11,940 bases of DNA from contig WQSA01000051.1 in assembly GCA_009788135.1 (NCBI GenBank), forward strand, positions 1 to 11,940. Reading direction: 5' to 3'. Position 1 is the stretch's first letter; each line of letters opens with the position of its first letter. This stretch comes from Candidatus Fibrimonadales bacterium. GTDB lineage: Bacteria > Fibrobacterota > Fibrobacteria > Fibrobacterales > Fibrobacteraceae. Of this stretch, positions 1 to 6,460 are shown piece by piece. The notes under the pieces were generated by a model, which saw only the letters and a program-made list of their open reading frames with translations, did no database searches and was not told the DNA's origin. The position numbers and the translations under genes were made by a program.

Positions 1-1431
1 AGCGATTCAATTCGCGTGCGAGGGAATTCCACTGCCCTTCCTGAATACAAGAAAAAAGCCTATAGGATTAAATTCGATAAAAAACAAAGTCTCTTTGGCA
101 GGCCGGCTGCGAAAAGCTGGAATTTGCTTGCCAACTATTATGACCAAACTTTCGCATTGAATGCCATTGCTTTCAGATTAGGCAAAAAAATTATGCCGGG
201 CTTTACGCCTAACTCAGAATTCGTACACCTGTATCTGAATAATCAATATAGAGGGATTTATCAGTTAACGGAACAGATTCAAGATCATCCTGGGCGTGTT
301 GATATAGACAAGCTGAGAGGTTTTCTTGTTGAATTTGATTTTCGCGATTTAGAATCGGATCAAGTTGGATTTCCTGCGCCCAGCCCTTATACGACCATGA
401 AAAACGTGCGCGTAAGATCGCCGGAGCTGGGAGGCTGCGATACCAATCCTCTAAAAAATTGCAACATTAACAATGATACGGTAAAATTTGTTCAAACAGA
501 AATAAATGATATGTTCAGCAGGGTGGACAAAAATAATGATCCTTGGAGCAAAATGGACGTTGATAGCTGGGCCAGATATGTGTTGATTCAGCAGGCTATT
601 GATAATCTTGATTTCAACAGTGGAACGGATGCTCAAGGAGGTTACCCGCCAGGCTCAAATTACGCCTACAAAGATGCAGGCACAAAAATATTCGCTGGTC
701 CGCTTTGGGATTTTGATTTAGCAGCGAGCGTGTCAATGAATACTTATCCAAAGCATTTTTACACAACAAGCGAGGCCATAAGACCCAAGAACACTTTTTA
801 CAGAAAACTTTGGGATGATAATCAATTCAGATGCAAATTTAAAGAAGCTTGGACTAATAACAAAAGCTTCTTTGAAACAATACCGGCATTCATAGATTCT
901 ATAGCCAATGTTCTCGCACCTCACGCTCAAGCCAATTTTACAACCGGGCTTTATGAAACAACTTCAAGCTTTAAACCCACAATTCCGAAAACCGAAGCTG
1001 AGTACAAAACTGAGGTAGGCAAGTTGAAAACCTGGTGGACCAGCCGCATGACATTCTTCGACTCCGAGGTTAACAAGCTGAGCGCTTCAAGTTGCGTTCC
1101 AAGCCCCAGTAGCAGCAGCATTGCATCATCAAGCAGCAGCGTTCCGTCAAGCAGCAGCGTTCGCAGTAGCAGTAGCAGCAGTGCAGTAACCACTCCTATA
1201 GCGATTAAAAATATTGCAAATGCCAAGCTATCCGTTTATACCGTGCCCAATGCCATAATATTGCAAAACGTTCCGGCAAATACAAAAGTAGAACTCTATA
1301 ACCTGCGAGGCGTGCTAATATACTCCGTAAAGGCTGAAAATTTTAAGCCCCAATTGCAAATCGGGGTTCAAACAAAAGGAATGTATATAGTAAAAGCGGG
1401 CAATAAGATTTACAACCTTATATCTATATAG
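1..1431 (+). CDS. CotH-family secreted protein with poly-Ser linker and C-terminal sorting-like domain (5' partial)
   Basis: The reading frame is open at base 1, so the N-terminus, including any signal peptide, lies outside the window; the GTG at 16 is internal (frame reads SDSIRVRGNST). Motifs of the CotH kinase-like fold are visible: RGNST followed by KKAYRIKF at the left end, a YLNNQYRGIYQLTEQ segment near 235-280, and the hallmark GPLWDFDLA with WDFD at 706-717. CotH proteins are atypical protein kinases first known from spore coats; in non-sporulating bacteria they are often secreted or surface proteins of unknown substrate. After the catalytic region come a Ser-rich linker (about 1099-1185) and a final domain of about 75 residues with ELYNLRGVLIYS and GMYIVKAGN, like type IX secretion (Por) sorting domains. 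Secretion by that route is inferred. The 3' end overlaps the convergent SurA-like gene by 22 nt. Family confidence is high; kinase activity and substrate are unknown. Confidence 0.88.
   Translation, partial: SDSIRVRGNSTALPEYKKKAYRIKFDKKQSLFGRPAAKSWNLLANYYDQTFALNAIAFRLGKKIMPGFTPNSEFVHLYLNNQYRGIYQLTEQIQDHPGRVDIDKLRGFLVEFDFRDLESDQVGFPAPSPYTTMKNVRVRSPELGGCDTNPLKNCNINNDTVKFVQTEINDMFSRVDKNNDPWSKMDVDSWARYVLIQQAIDNLDFNSGTDAQGGYPPGSNYAYKDAGTKIFAGPLWDFDLAASVSMNTYPKHFYTTSEAIRPKNTFYRKLWDDNQFRCKFKEAWTNNKSFFETIPAFIDSIANVLAPHAQANFTTGLYETTSSFKPTIPKTEAEYKTEVGKLKTWWTSRMTFFDSEVNKLSASSCVPSPSSSSIASSSSSVPSSSSVRSSSSSSAVTTPIAIKNIANAKLSVYTVPNAIILQNVPANTKVELYNLRGVLIYSVKAENFKPQLQIGVQTKGMYIVKAGNKIYNLISI
1099..1185 (+). 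repeat. Poly-serine linker encoded by AGC/TCA-rich low-complexity DNA
   Basis: About 29 codons are dominated by serine, in blocks of four to six Ser separated by Val, Pro, Ile-Ala or Val-Arg. The repeat runs mostly on AGC/AGT codons mixed with TCA. It separates the CotH-like region from the C-terminal sorting-like domain. Such SSSSS linkers are characteristic of secreted multidomain proteins in Fibrobacter and relatives. The block could expand or contract by slippage. Confidence 0.85.
1348..1366 (-). terminator. Possible intrinsic terminator-like hairpin for the leftward SurA unit
   Basis: The arms CCCCAATT and AATCGGGG (plus strand) flank a 3-nt loop. Read on the minus strand they form an 8-bp stem with one G-U pair, about 45 nt past the stop codon of the SurA-like gene. 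The sequence that follows on that strand is CTTAAAATTTTC, which is U-rich but not a clean U tract. The site lies inside the CotH-like coding region. It is a weak candidate only. Confidence 0.3.
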
Positions 1432-2693
1432 ACCTCGTTTCTCCACTGGTCTATCAAAGATTGAAGTTTTTTATTCGACATATACGAAGATGTGATATTC
1501 TCAAGAATGGGATAATCCTCTTCCATATTGTATTCTCTTATTGGAGCTTCGCTGTCCAAGCGGAAAATCCTGTAAGAACCATCAATGATTTCTGGAACTG
1601 AAATTTCACCCAAGCCAAGAAAAGATATAACTCTGCCATAAGTTGGATCCACCTGCTTCCTTTCTTGCCAACCAAAACTTCCACCCTTGTAAGAAGTCTC
1701 CCTGTCTGCGCTGAATTGCTCCGCCGCTTTTGAAAAACTTATCTTTCCTCTTTCAACCTCGCTCTTAAGCGAATCCAGCCTGCGCAGAACGTTAGCGGAA
1801 TCTGCATTGGATGGATGCACTCTTAAAAGAATGCGCGCGGTTTTTATGCCATCATCTTTCTTTCCCAAAAGTCTGATTACATTCCAGCCTTCTTTTGTTA
1901 AAACAGGCTGGTCAGCCCACTCGCCAATCCTCAGCCTCATGGCTGCTCTTTCGTAATCAGCCTCTCCGGAACCTCTGCGTAAATAAGCAGAAGTGTCGCT
2001 CAAAGAATCTTGCGAATTGTTTTTTGCCATCAATGTCCAAGGTACGCCCCTATCCAGAGAATCTATGATTGCAAGGGCCATGTTTTTAACGGAGTCCGAT
2101 ATTTGCTTGCTCGGTTCAATTGCCAGGCTTATTGTGCTGAACAAAAGACAATCGTATTGGCGGGGAATGCTGTCTTTGTAAATAGCGTAAAACTCTTCAA
2201 CTTCTTTTTTAGTCGGGCTTATAATGCCCACATGCTTTTGCCTTATGCGGGAGAGCAGCATTTCGTCTCGGAATCTCTCCATCAGCTTTTCCCTGTACTG
2301 CGCCATGTTAATTCCAAGCTGTGCCTTTATGGCTTTTTCCAGCGCAGCTACGGTTGCGCCTTGCCTGGCGGCCAAGCCCTTTACATGCGAATCTACTCTC
2401 TGCGTAAGCTCCACGTCGTCCACGGTTATGGAATCTCTTGAAACGCGCGAGAGCAAAACTTTTTCCTCTATTATCTTATCCAATACTCTGGTCATTTGCT
2501 CGCGCTCCGGCAATTGCAAAAAACCTGGCGTGGTCTGGTATTGGTAAAGCTGAGCCATCAAGTCTGAGCGCAGAATAACTTTGCCGTCCACAACGGCAAC
2601 TATGGATTCAAGCAGAACAGGCTCGCTTTTGGCATTGTTCGCTGCAAACAGCGAAGAAATGCAGATTAGCAATGTAAATAAAATGCGAAACAT
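1410..2693 (-). CDS. SurA-like periplasmic chaperone / parvulin-type peptidyl-prolyl isomerase
   Basis: This 427-residue protein is probably a periplasmic folding factor for outer-membrane proteins. It has a hydrophobic Sec signal peptide (about residues 1-18, no usable lipobox), then a SurA N-terminal-like segment beginning VAVVDGKVILRSDL (32-45) and helical up to about 155. Two parvulin-like regions follow. The first (about 178-277) is degenerate. The second (about 284-381) has family signatures, including ARILLRVHP and GGSFGW at 337-342. A short C-terminal helix ends the protein, as in SurA, and its length is close to E. coli SurA (428). The ATG at 2693 gives the signal peptide directly; I see no Shine-Dalgarno sequence upstream. 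The gene begins 22 nt after the POTRA-less Omp85-type gene and is probably cotranscribed with it, which fits an outer-membrane assembly role. It could be another multi-domain periplasmic PPIase rather than the true SurA orthologue, so no symbol is assigned. Confidence 0.87.
   Translation of the reverse strand: MFRILFTLLICISSLFAANNAKSEPVLLESIVAVVDGKVILRSDLMAQLYQYQTTPGFLQLPEREQMTRVLDKIIEEKVLLSRVSRDSITVDDVELTQRVDSHVKGLAARQGATVAALEKAIKAQLGINMAQYREKLMERFRDEMLLSRIRQKHVGIISPTKKEVEEFYAIYKDSIPRQYDCLLFSTISLAIEPSKQISDSVKNMALAIIDSLDRGVPWTLMAKNNSQDSLSDTSAYLRRGSGEADYERAAMRLRIGEWADQPVLTKEGWNVIRLLGKKDDGIKTARILLRVHPSNADSANVLRRLDSLKSEVERGKISFSKAAEQFSADRETSYKGGSFGWQERKQVDPTYGRVISFLGLGEISVPEIIDGSYRIFRLDSEAPIREYNMEEDYPILENITSSYMSNKKLQSLIDQWRNEVYIDIRL
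1428..1454 (+). terminator. Inverted repeat at the CotH stop codon, weak terminator candidate
   Basis: Perfect 7-bp arms ATAGACC (1428-1434) and GGTCTAT (1448-1454) enclose a 13-nt loop, and the TAG stop codon sits in the left arm. A run of six T starts about 12 nt after the stem (1467-1472), farther away than in a standard intrinsic terminator. The hairpin lies within the 3' end of the opposing SurA-like gene. Confidence 0.3.
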
Positions 2694-2715
2694 CGTTGAT
2701 TAATATAGAAAAACC

Positions 2716-4086
2716 TCACTGAAACTCTGGCCTTGTGGTCAGAATTAAGGTTATTCCCTGCAAACCATGGAAGGCAAGAGCAAAGCGAGTTATGAATAGA
2801 TTGGGCGTGCGAATTCTAAAACCAAAACCATAAGAATTTTTGATGTTGGATGCGGATAATTTACTGAAATCTTCTCCGTATATGCCGTATTCGTTAAAGA
2901 TAAGCGCATCGGCAAAACGGTCTATGGGCCATCGATATTCTGTGGAAATGCCTGCTACCAAAGGTGCTGTAAAATAACCGTCTTTATAAGCTCTAAGAGG
3001 AAAATTGCCGCCAAGTTTGCCCATGGCCGTGAAAGGAGCTTTGCCTTCTGCTTCTTCTATCATATAGCGAGCTTTTATCTGAGTTATAAACACGCGCCTG
3101 TCCAAGACTTCTTCTCTTATATTGATCGGGTTGAACATTTCAATGGCTTCCGAAAAAGAGAGATTCTTCAGTCTCTCCCTGCTGGCATTGCTCTCCGCTA
3201 CCGTCATGGCATAGCTTCTGCTGCCAAGCAAAGTATAATTCACAAGGCGGCTTTCAACAGCGTGGTAATTATGATCTGCACTTCCATTGTAGCGGCTTAC
3301 GGGCGTATAAGTGTAGCTAAGGGAAAATTTGCGGCCTTTGGTTGCGGCGTATGGCACGTCAAGGCTATTGTGCAGCAGGGAAATGGTTAGCGGATAGGCT
3401 TGGTAATTTCTGTAGAACCCTCTATTGGAAACATCCTCTCCTGTAAAAACAGAATCGTTGATGTTTGGCTCATCAAATCTGTAAAAATTCAAACCTGCGC
3501 CAAATTCCAAACCCCAATTGCCAAATAAATTGAATCCAATATATGGAGAAGAGATAACGGAACTGTCGGAATAGGAATATTGATACCCTTTTATATCTCT
3601 GAATAAATTGTCTCCGTCTTCCCTATAGCTTGCGTTCAACCCCCAATAAAAGGAACTTCCGAGAATTCTCTTTTTTTGATAGCGCAAGGTTGCGTCCCAG
3701 TCTGAGTTGACAAAAAGATGCGGAGAAAAAAACATATTATCGTCGTTTAAAAAAAGATTGGAATGCCAATACGCAAAGCCTATATTTGCTTGGCTGCCGA
3801 TTTTGGTATTTATCAGCGGGTAAAACATTATTTGCTTGTTTTCGCCGAAAGTTATTAGATTGGCTCCCTTGTCTATAAGGTTTTCCCTTGACATATAGAT
3901 TAGCGGCGGTATAACGGGATATATTAAAAATTCAATGGCAGGCTGGACAATATATACAAAGGGCCAAGACACGGCGCTTAGCAATATGCTTTTGTGCTCT
4001 ATTTTCACAACAGACGTGTCTTCGCCAGCCTCTTGCGCGCTTGCGCAAAACGCCAAAAGAAAAAGCAATATAAAGACTATTTTCAT
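2716..4086 (-). CDS. POTRA-less Omp85/bacterial surface antigen-type outer-membrane beta-barrel
   Basis: The 456-residue product starts with a clear signal peptide (MKIVFILLFLLAFCASA, predicted cleavage before QE). A short hydrophobic or amphipathic stretch follows (about 35-70), then alternating, aromatic-rich beta strands to the C-terminus. The region LGGNFPLRAY at 358-367 matches the conserved Omp85 L6-loop region (usually GG...LRGF/Y), and a TEYRWP segment followed by FNEYGIYG and GFGFRIRTP resembles the last strands of Omp85 barrels. There is not enough sequence before the barrel for POTRA domains. Two oddities stand out: the LRGY Gly is replaced by Ala, and the last residue is Gln, with Phe penultimate. 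The family includes barrels of unknown function as well as those fused to patatin-like phospholipases; no such fusion is seen here. It is the first gene of a leftward unit with the SurA-like gene. Its precise role (translocation, lipid transport or other) is unknown. Confidence 0.72.
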   Translation of the reverse strand: MKIVFILLFLLAFCASAQEAGEDTSVVKIEHKSILLSAVSWPFVYIVQPAIEFLIYPVIPPLIYMSRENLIDKGANLITFGENKQIMFYPLINTKIGSQANIGFAYWHSNLFLNDDNMFFSPHLFVNSDWDATLRYQKKRILGSSFYWGLNASYREDGDNLFRDIKGYQYSYSDSSVISSPYIGFNLFGNWGLEFGAGLNFYRFDEPNINDSVFTGEDVSNRGFYRNYQAYPLTISLLHNSLDVPYAATKGRKFSLSYTYTPVSRYNGSADHNYHAVESRLVNYTLLGSRSYAMTVAESNASRERLKNLSFSEAIEMFNPINIREEVLDRRVFITQIKARYMIEEAEGKAPFTAMGKLGGNFPLRAYKDGYFTAPLVAGISTEYRWPIDRFADALIFNEYGIYGEDFSKLSASNIKNSYGFGFRIRTPNLFITRFALAFHGLQGITLILTTRPEFQ

Positions 4087-4108
4087 TTACTAAATTAAGA
4101 ATTTACAA
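4087..4108. promoter_or_regulatory. 22-bp divergent spacer with a palindromic AT-rich core
   Basis: The whole gap between two divergent start codons is 22 bp. Its centre holds TAAATT (4091-4096), AAG, then AATTTA (4100-4105), a perfect 6-bp inverted repeat, so each strand carries a TAAATT that could serve as a -10 element (4 of 6 match to TATAAT). ATTTAC also occurs twice (4085-4090 and 4101-4106). For the leftward gene, TTGTTA at 4127-4122, 16 nt upstream of its TAAATT, is a fair -35. I see no good -35 for the rightward gene. Neither start has a Shine-Dalgarno sequence, and transcripts from these sites would be nearly leaderless. The promoter role is inferred. Confidence 0.35.
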
Positions 4109-6460
4109 ATGTTTTCTTTTCTAACAAGATTTTTGCTGTTTTTGCAGAACGCGCCTGGATTGATAATAATCTTTTCCTTGATATTGTCTGTTTTGAGCGT
4201 ATATCCAGTTTCAAATCTTCGTTGGGAGCTTGGCTTGGCCGATTTACTCCCAAAAGAGCATCCTGCAATAATAGCGCAGGACAGCGTGCGCAAAAAATTC
4301 GGTGGATGGCAATCTTTGATAGTTCTTTCAAAATCCCTGGACAGCGCGGCAAATGCAGCCTTTATATCCAGGCTGGCAAAAACTTTGGAACAGAACCCGC
4401 TTGTGAACATGGCGGAGTACCGCACGGAATCTGATTTTTACATTGAGCACAAGCTGTTGTACATAAATCTTTCAGATTTGGAAACAATAGACAACAGAAT
4501 TAAAGAACTCACCGCAAAGCAAAAGGAAAAGCTGAATCCATTTATAGTGCAGCTGGTAAAAGACACTTCCGAAGCAAGCAATATTTTTTCTTTGGAAGAC
4601 ATTGAGCAGAAATACCACCACAGGCTCAAAAGCTTTAGGGGCAACGCAGACGGAACAGTGCGCGTGCTCGAAATTTATCCCGCAAAAGACAATTCAAATC
4701 TCATGGATATGAGAGAATTGCATGGCTTTGTAAAAGCAAAAGCAGATTCTTTGATAAGCCATGAAAATATGGAAGTGCTTTACGGGGGAGCAATATACGA
4801 TTTTATAGCGAGCAGCAGAACCGTATTGTCTGAGCTGAGAACTTTGGCAATGGTTTCTGCTGCAATCCTGCTTGCGATATTCGTAGCCTCCTGCTTTAGA
4901 ATACCGGCAATCTCTTTTGTAACTGCGCTTTGTCTGGGCATGGCCGCTCTATGGACTTTCGCTGCTGCTGCAGTGCTGTTTGGCAGAATAAACATACTGA
5001 CTATAATGCTTGGTTTGATTATACCGGCTATAGGAGGGAGAAATGCAGTGCATTTGCTTTCCAGATATACGGAAGAGATGCAAAAAGGCTTGAGCGTGAA
5101 ACTTGCGCTGGAAAGCACTTTGCTGGGCATAGGGCAGCCTTTTGCAGTTAGCGCATTCATAAGTTCTTCCATGTTTTTTTGTTTGCTGTCAGTTCCATTG
5201 CAGGGTATTAGGGAGCTTGGGTTGGCAGGAGGGCTTGGGATTTTATTTAACTGGATAGCCATAAGCACAGTGCTTCCTGCGATGCTTATAGTTTTGCAAA
5301 GAAAACACAAATTTCGTCTGTTTGTAAAAATAACCTACAAGTTTTCTGATTTTTCGCCAAAGCATTTGAGCGTGGGTAAAAGATATCCGCTATCAATTTT
5401 TTTGGCAACCACAGCGCTTGCTGTTTATGGAATTTTCCCGGAAATGGAGTATCGCTTTTCAAAAACGGAATTTCCAAAACCCTCTGAGCCTGTGTATGAA
5501 ACTTTGAGAAGCATTGGCGAATACAGCGCAGAGCCAGTTATAGTATTTTTTCCGAGCGCAAGATTTGCAGAATATGCAGTGGACAATTATCCTCAGATAA
5601 ACTGGGTGACTTTAGCGAGTCTTTTGCCGAGGGAGCAGGATAAAAAGCTGAGAATTTTAAGGGAAATTCATGCGGCTTTGACTCCTGAAATATTGGAGAA
5701 GTTGCAAGGTAGCGATTCGGCGAATGTAAATAAGATTATGGAGAACTGGAGTTTGAAACTAGTTGGAACGGTTGATTTGCCAGAAAGTTATCAGATGAAA
5801 TTTTTAGGCAAAGACGGCAGCATTGGGGAGTTCGGTTTTATTTTCCCGGCATTTGATATTGACAATGGGATTGAGTGCCGCAGGTTTGCCAGGAGCGTAA
5901 GGGAAATTTCCATTTTTGGCATCCCTCTTAAAAGTACCGGGGAACCTATAATACGCGCGGCTCTGTTTGATTTGAGTTTGCCGCAATTGGCTTTTTGCAC
6001 GGGACTTGGCGGGGCGGCCATTTTGCTTTGGCTTTTAATTTATCAAAGCAGCAGAAATCGCATATTTTTAATTTTGGTATCTCCTGCTTTTGGTTTTGCA
6101 TGGTTTTTCGGAATTTTGCATGTGCTAAACATTCCGCTTACGGTTTACAGCATTTTGGCATTGCCTTTTTTGATAGGCATTTCCATAGATGGTTCCTTGT
6201 TTCTGTGGCAAAGATACTGGGATGAGGGAACTGGTTCGCTCAGATTTGTGTTTGCCAGCAGCGGCATAACAGTGCTAATTTCTTACGTAATCCCGATAGT
6301 AGCTTTTGCGAGCGTATGTTTTTCCTCTCACCCGGGCTTAAAGAGCCTTGGAGTGGTAACTGTGATAGGAATTTTGAGCATAGCCATCGCTCACATAGTG
6401 ATACTCCCGCTTGTGGCATCGTTTGTGGATATAAGGAGATATTCAAATCGCTTGGGATAA
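4109..6460 (+). CDS. RND/MMPL-superfamily inner-membrane transporter
   Basis: This 783-residue protein has the duplicated RND/MMPL layout. TM1 is at about 15-35, a periplasmic domain spans about 36-243, and TM2-TM6 lie at about 245-398. TM7 is at about 427-443, a second periplasmic domain spans about 444-625, and TM8-TM12 lie at about 627-773. The first repeat carries AVHLLSRYTEE after TM4 (313-323); the second carries GISIDGSLFLWQRYWDE in TM10 (690-706). Asp694 is the expected proton-relay acid, but the gapless equivalent in the first repeat is Arg311. Size and layout resemble MMPL/HpnN-like exporters, which often move lipids or other hydrophobic compounds; the actual substrate is unknown. 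No adjacent periplasmic adaptor gene is seen. The ATG at 4109 lies 22 bp from a divergent Omp85-type gene and has no clear ribosome binding site. The 3' end overlaps the convergent BamA/TamA-type gene by 18 nt. Confidence 0.85.
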   Translation: MFSFLTRFLLFLQNAPGLIIIFSLILSVLSVYPVSNLRWELGLADLLPKEHPAIIAQDSVRKKFGGWQSLIVLSKSLDSAANAAFISRLAKTLEQNPLVNMAEYRTESDFYIEHKLLYINLSDLETIDNRIKELTAKQKEKLNPFIVQLVKDTSEASNIFSLEDIEQKYHHRLKSFRGNADGTVRVLEIYPAKDNSNLMDMRELHGFVKAKADSLISHENMEVLYGGAIYDFIASSRTVLSELRTLAMVSAAILLAIFVASCFRIPAISFVTALCLGMAALWTFAAAAVLFGRINILTIMLGLIIPAIGGRNAVHLLSRYTEEMQKGLSVKLALESTLLGIGQPFAVSAFISSSMFFCLLSVPLQGIRELGLAGGLGILFNWIAISTVLPAMLIVLQRKHKFRLFVKITYKFSDFSPKHLSVGKRYPLSIFLATTALAVYGIFPEMEYRFSKTEFPKPSEPVYETLRSIGEYSAEPVIVFFPSARFAEYAVDNYPQINWVTLASLLPREQDKKLRILREIHAALTPEILEKLQGSDSANVNKIMENWSLKLVGTVDLPESYQMKFLGKDGSIGEFGFIFPAFDIDNGIECRRFARSVREISIFGIPLKSTGEPIIRAALFDLSLPQLAFCTGLGGAAILLWLLIYQSSRNRIFLILVSPAFGFAWFFGILHVLNIPLTVYSILALPFLIGISIDGSLFLWQRYWDEGTGSLRFVFASSGITVLISYVIPIVAFASVCFSSHPGLKSLGVVTVIGILSIAIAHIVILPLVASFVDIRRYSNRLG

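Noticed and set aside
951..1226. Leu-rich open frame on the minus strand opposite the CotH gene
   Set aside because: The Leu runs are the antisense of the AGC-rich Ser linker; the plus-strand frame has clear CotH homology.
4090..4425. Minus-strand open frames opposite the RND gene start
   Set aside because: They are antisense to the conserved N-terminal region of the RND protein and show no recognisable domain or signal.
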